DNA of 64,000 nt from Pseudomonadota bacterium (GCA_020161065.1 JAIUPH010000008.1:341040-405039); one strand, 5' to 3'; positions 1 through 8,291 are shown, counted from the first letter of the stretch. Notes: generated by a model from the letters alone, not told the origin. Made by a program: numbers and translations.

Positions 1-242
1 GCGCCGGCAGCATCACCGCCAACTACGACGGCGCCAACAAGCACCGCACGGTGATCGAGGCCGACGCCCACATCGGCAGCAACTGCGTGCTGGTGGCGCC
101 GGTGACCATCGGCGCCGGCGCGACGATCGGCGGCGGCTCCACCATCGCCAAGCCGGCGCCGGCCGGGCAGCTGACGGTGGCGCGCGCCAAGCAGATCAGC
201 CTGTCGACCTGGTCGCGCCCGGTGAAGGCGAAGAAGGGCTAA
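1..242 (+). CDS. glmU: GlmU C-terminal fragment (5' end outside window)
   Basis: This is the tail of the bifunctional N-acetylglucosamine-1-phosphate uridyltransferase / glucosamine-1-phosphate acetyltransferase, which makes UDP-GlcNAc for peptidoglycan and glycans. Reading from base 3 gives about 79 residues of left-handed beta-helix hexapeptide repeats, including the motifs [11 protein letters not shown] and [15 protein letters not shown], then the typical GlmU end with RAKQ and W-RPVK. The reading frame is open at the left edge, so the uridyltransferase domain and start lie outside. The TAA stop is at 240-242. The acetyltransferase active-site region is only partly present, so nothing can be said about the whole enzyme's integrity. 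Family assignment is firm. Confidence 0.93.
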   Translation, partial: AGSITANYDGANKHRTVIEADAHIGSNCVLVAPVTIGAGATIGGGSTIAKPAPAGQLTVARAKQISLSTWSRPVKAKKG

Positions 243-250
243 CGCTCGAT

Positions 251-1078
251 TTAGACGGCTTCAACGGCTTCGGCGACGCCGGCCGCCAGGCACAGGTCGT
301 CCCAGGCCTTGGCCTTGTCGGGCAGGTTGCGCAGCAGGTAGGCCGGGTGGTAGGTGACGACCAGCGGCACGCCCTGATAGCGGTGCACGCGGCCGCGCAG
401 CTTGCCCACCGGCTCGCTGCTGCGCAGCAGGGCCTGCACCGCGAAGCGGCCCATCGCCAGGATCAGCCGCGGCCGCAGCAGCTCGATCTGGCGGATCAGG
501 AAGGGCTCGCAAGCCTGCATCTCGGCCGCTTCGGGGTTGCGGTTGCGCGGCGGCCGGCACTTCAGCGTGTTGGCGATGTAGACGCGCTGCGCCGGCGGCG
601 GCTGCGCGCCGTCGGCCGCGCGCGTGAGCGACAGCGCGCGCAGCATGCTGTCCAGCAACTGGCCGGCGGCGCCGACGAAAGGCTCGCCCTGCAGGTCTTC
701 CTGCTCGCCCGGCGCTTCGCCGACGACCATCCACTGCGCCTGCGGGTGACCGACGCCGAACACCGTCTGCTTGCGCGTGCGGCACAGCTCGCAGGCGGTG
801 CAGGCAGCCACCGCCTCGCGCAGCGCGGGCCAGTCGAGCGTGGCGATGCGGGCGCGACGCTCCTCGTCGGCCAGCGGCGCGGCTTCATTGCGGGCCGCGG
901 GGGCGGGTGCCGCGACTGGGGCCGGCGCGGGTGCAGGTGCGGGTGCACGCGCTGCTGGTGCGGCGACCACGGCCGGCGCGGGCGCCGGCTCAGCCGCGGG
1001 CGCAGCCGCGCCCGGCGGCTGCCACACCACCAACCCCATCTCGCGCAGCATCCGCTGCTGGCGTTCGGTCCAGGTCAT
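251..1078 (-). CDS. Uracil-DNA glycosylase, family 4 type
   Basis: This 275-residue protein removes uracil from DNA as the first step of base excision repair. The catalytic domain (about residue 90 to the end) has CTACELC, GEAPGEQED, the PFVGAAGQLLD loop, NTLKCRPPRNRNP and TYHPAYLLR. These match the iron-sulfur-containing family 4 enzymes, in which two cysteine pairs hold a 4Fe-4S cluster. Residues about 18-78 are a low-complexity Ala/Pro linker joining a short N-terminal helix to the catalytic domain. The ATG at 1078 overlaps the TGA of the upstream rimI by four bases (ATGA), so the two are translationally coupled. It is the last gene of a tsaB-rimI-glycosylase operon and ends 9 bases from the convergent glmU stop. 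Confidence 0.92.
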   Translation of the reverse strand: MTWTERQQRMLREMGLVVWQPPGAAAPAAEPAPAPAVVAAPAARAPAPAPAPAPVAAPAPAARNEAAPLADEERRARIATLDWPALREAVAACTACELCRTRKQTVFGVGHPQAQWMVVGEAPGEQEDLQGEPFVGAAGQLLDSMLRALSLTRAADGAQPPPAQRVYIANTLKCRPPRNRNPEAAEMQACEPFLIRQIELLRPRLILAMGRFAVQALLRSSEPVGKLRGRVHRYQGVPLVVTYHPAYLLRNLPDKAKAWDDLCLAAGVAEAVEAV

Positions 1079-1569
1079 GGCGGCGCGTCGGCCAGCACCA
1101 GCTTCATCACCACCGCGTCCTCGCGCCGGCCGTTGCCGGCCGGGTAGTACTCGCGACGCAGGCCCACCTCGGCAAAGCCGCGGCGCTGGTACAGCGCGCG
1201 GGCGCGGGCATTGCCGGCACGCACTTCCAGCCACACCAGCGGCAGCGCGCGCTCGCGGCTGCGCTGCTCCAGCACGTCCAGCAGCCGCCCGCCATGGCCC
1301 AGGCCCTGGCACGCCGGCGCGACGGTGAGGTTGAGCAAATGCATCTCGCCGAGGCCGGTCATCGCGACGAAATAACCGATGACCTGCGCGTCTTCGTCGA
1401 GCAGCAGCTCGGCCAGGTAGCCGGCGGCCAGCGAGTCGATGAAGTTGCCGCGCGTCCAGGGGTGGCTGTAGGCGCGCGACTCGATGGCCAGCACCGCGTC
1501 CAGGTCGGCGGCCTGCATCGCGCGCAGCGGCGGTGCGGGCGGCAGCGGCGGCGGCGGCAGCGTCGTCAT
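1075..1569 (-). CDS. rimI: Ribosomal protein S18-alanine N-acetyltransferase
   Basis: This 164-residue GNAT-fold protein is expected to acetylate the N-terminal alanine of ribosomal protein S18 with acetyl-CoA. The acetyl-CoA binding loop (CQGLGHGGRLL, fitting Q-x-x-G-x-G) and the RimI-type C-terminal signature NARARALYQRRGF followed by RREYYP are both present. The first 20 residues are a Pro-rich extension. Its ATG overlaps the stop of tsaB upstream, and its TGA overlaps the ATG of the glycosylase downstream, giving two ATGA couplings in a row. A tsaB-rimI pairing is common in proteobacteria, which supports the RimI call over a generic GNAT. Confidence 0.9.
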   Translation of the reverse strand: MTTLPPPPLPPAPPLRAMQAADLDAVLAIESRAYSHPWTRGNFIDSLAAGYLAELLLDEDAQVIGYFVAMTGLGEMHLLNLTVAPACQGLGHGGRLLDVLEQRSRERALPLVWLEVRAGNARARALYQRRGFAEVGLRREYYPAGNGRREDAVVMKLVLADAPP

Positions 1570-2303
1570 GCAGCCGAGCGCGCCGCGGCCCGCTCGGCCG
1601 TGGTCTGCGCCACCTTGTCGCGCACGTACAGCGGCAGCGCCTGGGCGGCATCGACGCCGGCACCGGCGCGCCAGGCGTGGTCGGCCAGCTCGATCAAGGC
1701 CGCGGCGCGGTCGTCGCCGACCGACAGGCGCTGCGCCGCCGGCCACAGCGCAGCGAGCGCGGGCCCGAACAGCGGCACGGCCGAGCCGGCCACGCGCGGC
1801 GGCGGCGCGGCGCCCCAGGCGCGCGCCAGGTCGTCCGGCGCCCACAGCGCCGGCGGCTGCAGCACGGTCCAGCCACCGACAGCGTCATGCCGGTAGCGGC
1901 CGGCGTAAATCTCGCCCATGCGCGCGTCCATGGTCACCGCCAGCTCGAAGCCGGCGCCGGCGCCGGCTTCGCGCCGCGCCTGCTCGGCCACCAGCAGCAG
2001 GCTGTCCAGCGGCAGCACCGGGCAGCCCAGGCCGAAGGCCAGGCCCTGGGCGACGGCGCAACTGGTGCGCAGGCCGGTGAAGGCGCCCGGCCCGCGGCCG
2101 AAGCCGATGGCCACCACGTCTTGCATGCGGCGGCCGGCGCGCTGCAGCAGCGCCTGCGCCGCCGGCAGCAGCTCGGCCGAGGCCTGGGCGCCGCCGGGCG
2201 CGTTGTGCAGCCAGCGGCCGGCCTCGGTCTGCACCGCCAGCGCCATGCGCTCGGTGGCGGTGTCGAAGGCCAGCAGGGTGTGCGGCGGCTGCGGCAAGGG
2301 CAT
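1566..2303 (-). CDS. tsaB: tRNA t6A biosynthesis protein TsaB
   Basis: TsaB (245 aa) is the non-catalytic partner of TsaD in transferring threonylcarbamoyl to A37 of ANN-decoding tRNAs. The ASKHA-fold N-terminus reads LLAFDTATERMALAV, followed by the diagnostic GPGAFTGLRTSCAVAQGLAFG. The C-terminal half is more variable, as usual for the family. The ATG at 2303 is 32 bases from the ATG of the divergent SemiSWEET gene, so the two share a very short promoter region. It heads the operon tsaB-rimI-glycosylase. The other t6A enzyme of this window, a Sua5/TsaC protein, lies 1.3 kb away in a different operon. Confidence 0.93.
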   Translation of the reverse strand: MPLPQPPHTLLAFDTATERMALAVQTEAGRWLHNAPGGAQASAELLPAAQALLQRAGRRMQDVVAIGFGRGPGAFTGLRTSCAVAQGLAFGLGCPVLPLDSLLLVAEQARREAGAGAGFELAVTMDARMGEIYAGRYRHDAVGGWTVLQPPALWAPDDLARAWGAAPPPRVAGSAVPLFGPALAALWPAAQRLSVGDDRAAALIELADHAWRAGAGVDAAQALPLYVRDKVAQTTAERAAARSAA

Positions 2304-2335
2304 CGAACGAGTGTAGCCGTGCGATCATCGGCGCC

Positions 2336-2638
2336 ATGCCCTGGGCTTCGCCGAATGCCGTTGATTTGCTGGGTTATGCCGCGGCCAGCCTGACCACGCT
2401 GTCGTTCTTGCCGCAGGCGCTGCTGACGCTGCGCACGCGCAACGTGGCCGGCATCTCGCTGGGCATGTACGGCGCCTTCACCGCCGGCGTGGCACTGTGG
2501 CTGGTGTACGGCGTGCTGATCGGGCAATGGCCCATCATCGTGGCCAACGCGCTGACGCTGGGGCTGGCCTCGGTGATCCTGGGGATGAAGATCGCGGTCG
2601 AGCGCGGCCGCCGCGAGCAGGCGGACCAGCAGCTCTGA
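2336..2638 (+). CDS. SemiSWEET family small sugar transporter
   Basis: This 100-residue membrane protein has three predicted transmembrane helices (about residues 8-28, 39-62 and 65-88), the size and layout of bacterial SemiSWEET half-transporters that dimerise to move mono- or disaccharides. The PQ-loop signature is visible as SFLPQALLTLRTRNVAGIS near the end of helix 1. A short charged tail (ERGRREQADQQ) ends the protein. It is transcribed divergently from tsaB and its stop abuts the convergent SGNH lipoprotein gene with no spacer. Substrate cannot be told from sequence. Confidence 0.85.
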   Translation: MPWASPNAVDLLGYAAASLTTLSFLPQALLTLRTRNVAGISLGMYGAFTAGVALWLVYGVLIGQWPIIVANALTLGLASVILGMKIAVERGRREQADQQL

Positions 2639-3586
2639 TCAGAACGGGTTGCCGGTGGCCCGCGCCACCGCCAGCGTGCCCAGGCGGGTCTGCCCGCCGT
2701 ACGCAAGATGGCGGTCGTCGGCCCACAGCCAGGTGGCCGAGGTGCCCGAGGCCACAAGCGTCTGCGTCGTGCAGTTGGGCAGCGCGACGGTGCACACCGC
2801 GGTGGTGGCGTCGGTGACGCCGTAGCTGCTGGCGTACTTGGCCACCGACTGCACCGCCTCGTCGCCCAGCACCAGGCCGATGTAGCGGCCGTCGTTGAGG
2901 ATGGTGGTGCGCAGCTTGCTGTTGAAGGCCGCCGTCAGCCGGGTGAGCAGCGCCGAGCGGTCGATGTCGCTGAACTTGGCCTTCTCCGCCAGCGCGTACG
3001 GGCTCAGGCCCATGTCGGGCACGGTGGCGACGATCACGCGCGCACCCAGGTCGACGAGGCGGTTGACCTGCGCGCCCAGCCGCGCGCCGCGGTCGGCCAG
3101 TTCGGCGGTGAGCTGTTCCTCGGTCTGCTGCGGATACGCGGCGTAGAGGTCGAGCACGTCGTTGGCGCCCACCAGGATGGTCACCAGGCTCAGCGGCGCA
3201 AAGCCGGCGCGCGCGATCTGGCTGTCGATCTGCGTCTTCAGGTCATCGGCGCGCGCGCCCGCCACGGCGCGCATCTCGGCCTTGGTCGCGCTGGAATTGT
3301 TGGGGTTGCACTCCTGGAAGGCGAAGCCGTAGTGGTTGGCCACGGCCTGGGTCCAGATCGGCTCGGTCGCGCAGTCGATCGCGCCATCGGTCGTCAGCGG
3401 GTTCACGGTGTAGCGCCGGCCGTCGGCCAGGATGACGCTGCTCTCGTCGCCGAAGGCCACGTACTGGTCGGGGATGAAGGCTTCGTACTGCGTGGTGCCG
3501 CCGCCGCAGGCCGCCAGCAGCGTCGCCGCGAAGACGGCGGTGAGCCCGAAGCGCGTGATGCGCGCCGATCGACGCCCAGATGTCAT
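2639..3586 (-). CDS. SGNH/GDSL-type esterase lipoprotein
   Basis: This 315-residue protein is probably an outer-membrane or periplasmic lipid-anchored esterase. The ATG at 3586 was chosen because a GGAG ribosome site sits 9 bases upstream and the translated start gives a lipoprotein signal (MTSGRRSARITRF, hydrophobic core, then LLAAC with the lipid-bearing Cys). The SGNH blocks are recognisable: YVAFGDESSVI as block I (the usual GDS is changed to GDES, so the Ser nucleophile position is shifted or degenerate), LVGANDVL as the GxND block III, and WADDRHLAYGG as the terminal D-x-x-H. The block I deviation leaves catalysis uncertain. The substrate is unknown. Confidence 0.82.
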   Translation of the reverse strand: MTSGRRSARITRFGLTAVFAATLLAACGGGTTQYEAFIPDQYVAFGDESSVILADGRRYTVNPLTTDGAIDCATEPIWTQAVANHYGFAFQECNPNNSSATKAEMRAVAGARADDLKTQIDSQIARAGFAPLSLVTILVGANDVLDLYAAYPQQTEEQLTAELADRGARLGAQVNRLVDLGARVIVATVPDMGLSPYALAEKAKFSDIDRSALLTRLTAAFNSKLRTTILNDGRYIGLVLGDEAVQSVAKYASSYGVTDATTAVCTVALPNCTTQTLVASGTSATWLWADDRHLAYGGQTRLGTLAVARATGNPF

Positions 3587-3651
3587 TGGAAAAACTCCGA
3601 AAGTCGCTGCGGTTGGGAAAGGGAATGAACGCCTGGACGACCGGCCGCCGA

Positions 3652-4641
3652 TCATGCGGCCGCCGCAGCGCGGGCCAACCGATCACGCACACCGTCCCAC
3701 GCGGGGCCGGGTGGCGGCGTCTCGACCCAGATCAGCCGGGCGCCGCCGGCATCGAAGCCGCGCAGCACCGCGAACAGTTCGTGCGCCACGTCTGCCGCCC
3801 GGTCCGGCATCAGCCGCAGCGTGATGCCGCGCGGCGCCTGCCGCACCGTGCGGGAATATACCGCGAGGCCCTGCGGCGGCTGGCCGCCGGCCAGCACCTC
3901 GAAGGCGCTGCGCAGCATCGCGCCGTCCATCAGCCGCAGCTTGGCCACGGGCGCGTAGTGCGCCGCCAGCGTGCCCGAGGCACGCGGCGCGTCGTCGCCC
4001 GGCGGCCGCAAGGCGGCGCCGAGCACGGCCTCGATCTCGTCGCGCGCCAGCACGCCGGGGCGCAGCAGCGCCGGCGCGGCGCGGCTGCAGTCGACGATGG
4101 CCGACTCGATGCCCAGTTCGCAGTCGCCACCGTCCAGCACCGGCAGCTCGGGCCCGAACTCGGCCGCCACGTGCGCCGCCTGCGTGGGGCTGATGCGGCC
4201 GAAGCGGTTGGCGCTGGGCGCCGCCACGCCGCGCACGCCGCGCGCTGCCGCCGCCTGCAGCAGCGCGCGCGCCACCGGGTGCGACGGCATGCGCAAGCCG
4301 ATGCTCGGCTGCCCGGCCGCCGCCGCCGCGCCCACGCCCGGCCGGCGCGGCACGATCAGCGTCAGCGGCCCGGGCCAGAAGCGCTCGGCCAGGCGCTGCG
4401 CGGCCGCGCTCGACAGCTCGCCGAAGTGGCGCGCGTCGTCCAGCGTGGCGACGTGGACGATCAGCGGATGGTCGGCCGGCCGGCCTTTGGCGGCGAAGAT
4501 GGCGGCCACCGCAGCATCGTCGTCGGCGCGCGCGCCGAGGCCGTAGACCGTTTCGGTGGCGAAGCCGACCAGGCCGCCGGCGGCCAGGCGGTCGGCGGCA
4601 GCGGCCACGGCGGCCGGGTCTTGTCCGTCGAGGATGGGCAT
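3652..4641 (-). CDS. tsaC: L-threonylcarbamoyladenylate synthase, Sua5 type
   Basis: This 329-residue enzyme makes threonylcarbamoyl-AMP from threonine, bicarbonate and ATP, the first step of t6A formation. The YrdC domain (residues about 8-200) has GLVGFATETVYGLGA, FAAKGRPADHPLIVHV and APSANRFGRISPT. A linker and a C-terminal Sua5 domain follow, from about residue 215 (SGTLAAHYAP). The two-domain length separates it from the short TsaC type. It lies 16 bases downstream of purK on the same strand, so it is likely the last gene of a purE-purK-sua5 transcription unit. That pairing recurs in Burkholderiales. Confidence 0.93.
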   Translation of the reverse strand: MPILDGQDPAAVAAAADRLAAGGLVGFATETVYGLGARADDDAAVAAIFAAKGRPADHPLIVHVATLDDARHFGELSSAAAQRLAERFWPGPLTLIVPRRPGVGAAAAAGQPSIGLRMPSHPVARALLQAAAARGVRGVAAPSANRFGRISPTQAAHVAAEFGPELPVLDGGDCELGIESAIVDCSRAAPALLRPGVLARDEIEAVLGAALRPPGDDAPRASGTLAAHYAPVAKLRLMDGAMLRSAFEVLAGGQPPQGLAVYSRTVRQAPRGITLRLMPDRAADVAHELFAVLRGFDAGGARLIWVETPPPGPAWDGVRDRLARAAAAA

Positions 4642-4657
4642 GGGCGCGCGCGGTCGG

Positions 4658-5863
4658 TCAGAAGGGCGGCAGGCCCAGGCGCTGCGCGGCCTGCAAGGCG
4701 GTGGCGCGCGCCGCGGCCGCGCTGGCCGCGGTGACGGTCAGGTGCCCCATCTTGCGGCCGCGGCGCGGTTCGGCCTTGCCGTACAGGTGCAGGTGCACGC
4801 CGGGCAGCGCCAGCACGGCGGGCCAGTCGGGCTCGCGCGGCGTGGCGACGGCCGCACCGCCGGCGGCATCGGCGGCGAACCACAGGTCGCCCAGCAGGTT
4901 GAGCATCACCGCGGCCGAGTGCTGGCGCGGCATGGCGAGCGGCAGGCCCAGCAGGGTGCGAAGCTGCAGCCCGAACTGCGAGAGGTCGCAGGCATCGATG
5001 CTGTAGTGACCCGAGTTGTGCGGGCGCGGCGCCATCTCGTTGGCCAGCAGTCGGCCGTCTTGCAGCACGAAGAACTCGACGCACAGCACGCCCACGTAGT
5101 CCATCGTCACCGCCAGCTCGCGCGCCATGCGCGCCGCTTCGGCGGCGGTGGCGGCATCGACGTCGGGCGCCGGCACCTGGGTGACGGCGAGGATGCCGTC
5201 GCGGTGCAGGTTCTGCTGCACCGGCAGGTGCACGCAGGCGCCGTCGGCACCGCGCGCCACCAGCACGCTGAGTTCGCAGCGGATCGGCAGCAGCGCCTCC
5301 AGCAGGCAGGGCGAGCGGCCCAGCGCCTGCCAGGCCTCGGCCAGCGCGGCGCGGTCGGCCACGCGCCGCTGGCCCTTGCCGTCGTAGCCGAGCTGCGAGG
5401 TCTTCAGCACGCCGGGCAGCAGCTCGTCGGCCACGGCCTGCAGATCGGCCGCCGATTCGATGCGCGCATGCGGCGCGCAAGGCACGCCGCTGCGCCCGAA
5501 ATGCGCCTTCTCCAGCGCGCGGTGCTGGCAGATGCGCACCGCCGCGGCCGCCGGCGAGACCACGCAGCGATCGGCCAGCGACTGCAACACGGCGGCCGGC
5601 ACGTTCTCGAATTCGGTCGTCACGGCGGCGCAAAGCGCGGCCATCTCCGACGCGGCGGCTGGGTCATCGTAGGCTGCACACAACAGTCGGTCGGCCGCCT
5701 GCCCGGCCGGCGCGCTCGGGTCGGGATCGAGCACGACGGCCCGATAGCCCATCGCCTGCGCCTCATGAACCAGCATGCGGCCGAGCTGGCCGCCGCCCAG
5801 GATGCCGATGCTGCGCGCGCGCGCCGCGGGCGCCGCCGGCGTGGCCGGGCGCTCCGCGCTCAC
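4658..5863 (-). CDS. purK: 5-(carboxyamino)imidazole ribonucleotide synthase
   Basis: PurK (401 aa) carboxylates AIR with bicarbonate and ATP to give N5-CAIR in de novo purine synthesis. The ATP-grasp enzyme begins with an Ala-rich leader and then SIGILGGGQLGRMLVHEAQ. TEFENVP, GVLKTSQLGYDGKGQ, LSVLVARG, NEMAPRPHNSGHYSIDAC and GKAEPRRGRKMGHLT follow, covering the three PurK subdomains. The ATG at 5863 overlaps the purE stop (ATGA type), so translation is coupled to PurE, which consumes the unstable N5-CAIR product. Length is slightly above the usual 355-380 because of the N-terminal extension. Confidence 0.95.
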   Translation of the reverse strand: MSAERPATPAAPAARARSIGILGGGQLGRMLVHEAQAMGYRAVVLDPDPSAPAGQAADRLLCAAYDDPAAASEMAALCAAVTTEFENVPAAVLQSLADRCVVSPAAAAVRICQHRALEKAHFGRSGVPCAPHARIESAADLQAVADELLPGVLKTSQLGYDGKGQRRVADRAALAEAWQALGRSPCLLEALLPIRCELSVLVARGADGACVHLPVQQNLHRDGILAVTQVPAPDVDAATAAEAARMARELAVTMDYVGVLCVEFFVLQDGRLLANEMAPRPHNSGHYSIDACDLSQFGLQLRTLLGLPLAMPRQHSAAVMLNLLGDLWFAADAAGGAAVATPREPDWPAVLALPGVHLHLYGKAEPRRGRKMGHLTVTAASAAAARATALQAAQRLGLPPF

Positions 5864-6360
5864 GACAAGTCCTGCGTCATCGCGCGCGCCGCCGCGGTCT
5901 GCCGCGTGCGAAAGTCGTTCAGCTTCTGCAGCAATGCCGCGTCGTCCGCGGCCAGCATGGCCACCGCGAACAACGCCGCATTGGCCGCCCCGGCGGGCCC
6001 GATGGCAAACGTCGCCACGGGTATCCCTTTGGGCATCTGCACGATCGAATACAGAGAATCGAGCCCTTGCAGATACCGACTGGCTACCGGAACCCCCAGC
6101 ACCGGCACGGTGGTTTTGGACGCCAGCATCCCCGGCAGATGCGCCGCACCCCCCGCCCCCGCAATGATCGCCCGAAACCCCCGATCGGCCGCGCTGGCCG
6201 CAAACGCGAACATATCGTCAGGCATGCGGTGCGCTGACAATACTTGCCGATGATAGGGAATGGCAAATTCATCGAGGACTGCAGCGGCGTTGGACAAGGT
6301 TTCCCAGTCGCTGGAGGAGCCCATGACGATGGCGATTTGATCGTGAGAGTTTTTCCCCAT
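5860..6360 (-). CDS. purE: N5-carboxyaminoimidazole ribonucleotide mutase
   Basis: PurE (166 aa) converts N5-CAIR to CAIR. The class I motifs are complete: IVMGSSSDWE, VLSAHRMPD, AGAGGAAHLPGM and GVPVASRYLQGLDSLYSIVQMPKG. The ATG at 6360 (MGKNSHDQ) was chosen over an in-frame TTG at 6375. Neither has a clear Shine-Dalgarno, and a TTGACA string overlaps the TTG. The first 300 bases of the gene are noticeably poorer in GC than its 3' half and grade into the AT-rich gene upstream. That TPR-like gene is on the same strand and stops 32 bases before this ATG, so purE may now depend on read-through or on a promoter inside it. Confidence 0.94.
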   Translation of the reverse strand: MGKNSHDQIAIVMGSSSDWETLSNAAAVLDEFAIPYHRQVLSAHRMPDDMFAFAASAADRGFRAIIAGAGGAAHLPGMLASKTTVPVLGVPVASRYLQGLDSLYSIVQMPKGIPVATFAIGPAGAANAALFAVAMLAADDAALLQKLNDFRTRQTAAARAMTQDLS

Positions 6361-6392
6361 ATTCAATATTGTCAAGCCAATAAAATGAAATC

Positions 6393-7520
6393 CTACAAAG
6401 CCGGAAACGCAAAATCCTTTGGGGCACGCTCGCCGAGCACTTTCAAAACGTCAGATTCTCGTTGACAATTTAGATCAAATCTCGCGATCGCATCCTGCCA
6501 CATTTTCGTGAATCTCTCATCCAAACCATCAAACTGTTTGAGTGCCAACTGGATCGAATAAGCGGCGATCGCCATACCGCTTGCACTAACTCCACCAAAG
6601 AATCTTTCCATGAGTGCTGACGCGCCTTGAATCACCTGAGATTGATCAATTTCACTCAATATGGCTCGGCTTCGCAATATATCTGCCGATCGCATCAATT
6701 CTGCCGCAGGCCAAATGGCAGCTAGATCAGCGGGAACCTTCGATGAAGTGAACCGACGGATCGCTTCAGCGTACTGCCCCTGGACGATTGCAAGCTGCCC
6801 AAACAACAAGTCGAATGCCCAACCCAAAGACGTATCTTTGATATATTGAGCATAATTCTCTGCGGATGCCGCCTGAACAATTAGATGGCATTCTTCAATA
6901 TCGAGGTCGAGACCTTTAACTTCTTGAATGCGCACATTGAAAACTTTGATTGCGGCGCGATTGTATAAAATTGCCCCAAGAGATGAATCATCCCCCAATC
7001 GAAGTGCAGACTCTCGCGCAGATTTATACCAGTTGTCAGCCTTCTTTATCGCACCAACGTCTTCACAGGTATCCGCCACAACAAGACAGGCACGGGCAGC
7101 CACCTCATCCGACACAACGCGACCCGAAACAAAGATATCTGCCAAATCACGCGATAAATTATCCCATTGACCGAGTATACGGTGAACGGCAGCAAGCCAC
7201 GCGGCGACCAATAACGGAAGATCATCATTTGGCGGGCATCCCGCTGCCAGCGCACGGCTTCGATTCAATTTATCAATTGCCTTGGCAGCGCCATTTTCGA
7301 AGTATTCACAAACACCTTCTGCGAAGTTTATATAAGCAACAATCTGTGCTGTATTCATCTGCGAGAGCACTGACCTAGCCGATCGAATTATCTCGCGTGC
7401 ATCATCAAGGTGTCCCAAGCGCGCTTTATAGACCGCATGCTTCAGACGGAGCATCCAATGCTTGTGAATATCTCGTTCACCTGAAAGGGCAGCAATCAGA
7501 CTGGATTCGTATCGAGACAT
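6393..7520 (-). CDS. AT-rich TPR-like hypothetical protein
   Basis: I do not recognise this 375-residue protein as a named family. It is mostly helical, with repeated A/L/Y-spaced helix pairs (for example AVYKARLGHLDDAREIIRSA and ACLVVADTCEDVGAIKKADNWYKSA) that look like degenerate tetratricopeptide repeats, so it is probably a protein-binding scaffold. No signal peptide, enzyme motif or DNA-binding helix is evident. The start at 7520 (MSRYESSL) is preferred because GAGG lies 5 bases upstream. Other in-frame starts are at 7550 and 7607. Base composition is roughly 45-50% GC against about 70% around it, with AT-ending codons common, indicating recent transfer. It is co-directional with purE, 32 bases upstream. 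Confidence 0.75.
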   Translation of the reverse strand: MSRYESSLIAALSGERDIHKHWMLRLKHAVYKARLGHLDDAREIIRSARSVLSQMNTAQIVAYINFAEGVCEYFENGAAKAIDKLNRSRALAAGCPPNDDLPLLVAAWLAAVHRILGQWDNLSRDLADIFVSGRVVSDEVAARACLVVADTCEDVGAIKKADNWYKSARESALRLGDDSSLGAILYNRAAIKVFNVRIQEVKGLDLDIEECHLIVQAASAENYAQYIKDTSLGWAFDLLFGQLAIVQGQYAEAIRRFTSSKVPADLAAIWPAAELMRSADILRSRAILSEIDQSQVIQGASALMERFFGGVSASGMAIAAYSIQLALKQFDGLDERFTKMWQDAIARFDLNCQRESDVLKVLGERAPKDFAFPAL

Positions 7521-7892
7521 CACTCCCTCGCTAGAAGCATCGGCCTTCATCCGATCACGGCGCCTGAAGCGACTCGGCTGTCGCAACGGCCCAAGGCTGC
7601 GCCGCAACCGACAACAGAACGCAAATGCAGGTCGTGTTCATTGTTGGCAACTTCGACCACGTCCATGGCTGTACCGCGGTCTAACGCGCATTTTGGACTG
7701 CATCCTTGCCTCCTAGTTTGCGTCAACATCGACGGAACAGCAGGGTGGGCTTTGACTGGTCGCAGCCAAGTGTGCTCGATACCTTCTCACTCACCAAGGC
7801 ACGCATTACCATGCGCGACAGCGTCGAGACGTACGAGAGACGGATGTCCAATGCTCGGCGCACAACGACATCAACTCTGACGGAGAACACTC
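7521..7892. other. Divergent intergenic region, AT-rich to GC-rich transition
   Basis: These 372 bases separate the minus-strand AT-rich gene from the plus-strand SWIB gene and should carry promoters for both. On the plus strand TTGACT at 7752-7757 is followed after 18 bases by TCGATA (7776-7781), a weak candidate sigma-70 promoter for the SWIB gene. GC content climbs along the interval back to the genome norm. No convincing gene, repeat or insertion-sequence end is visible. Confidence 0.35.
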
Positions 7893-8291
7893 ATGGCAAC
7901 TGCAAAGAAGGCACCGGCTAAGAAGGCGCCGGCGAAGAAGTCTGCACCCGCTAAGAAAATGGCGCCCGCAAAGAAGGCGGCATCCGGAAAGGCGGCGGCT
8001 TCTCCTAAGACTGCAGCCAAAAAAGCCGCCCCCGCCAAGAAGCGCACCCCCAACGCCGCCTTCATGAAGGCGATGACGCCCAGTGCGGCGCTGGCGGCGG
8101 TGATCGGGGACAAGGCGATGCCGCGGACCGAGGTGACCAAGAAGGTCTGGGAATACATCAAGAAGAACGGGCTGCAGGACAGCGCCAAGAAGACCATGAT
8201 CAACGCCGACGCCAAGCTGAAGGAGATCTTCAAGAAGGCGCAGGTCTCGATGTTCGAGATGACCAAGCTGATCAGCAGCCACCTCAAGTAA
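7893..8291 (+). CDS. SWIB/MDM2 domain protein with histone-H1-like tail
   Basis: This 132-residue DNA-associated protein has two parts. Residues 1-50 are a Lys/Ala/Pro tail built on repeats of the type APAKK, like bacterial histone-H1 (HctB/AlgP-like) tails and expected to bind DNA by charge. Residues about 58-130 form a SWIB domain, with TPSAALAAVIGD, RTEVTKKVWEYIKKNGLQD, INADAKLKEIF and VSMFEMTKLI. Such small proteins are common in chlamydiae and Burkholderiales; their function is unproven and probably nucleoid-related. GGAG sits 7 bases before the ATG. A strong hairpin terminator follows 21 bases after the stop, so the gene is monocistronic. Confidence 0.88.
   Translation: MATAKKAPAKKAPAKKSAPAKKMAPAKKAASGKAAASPKTAAKKAAPAKKRTPNAAFMKAMTPSAALAAVIGDKAMPRTEVTKKVWEYIKKNGLQDSAKKTMINADAKLKEIFKKAQVSMFEMTKLISSHLK

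Noticed and set aside
6370-6375. TTGACA as the -35 box of a purE promoter
   Set aside because: It overlaps the purE start region itself, and no -10 box lies at suitable spacing before the ATG.
7547-7729. Small minus-strand open frame upstream of the AT-rich gene
   Set aside because: It overlaps the leader of the AT-rich gene in another frame, has no ribosome site and no recognisable sequence.
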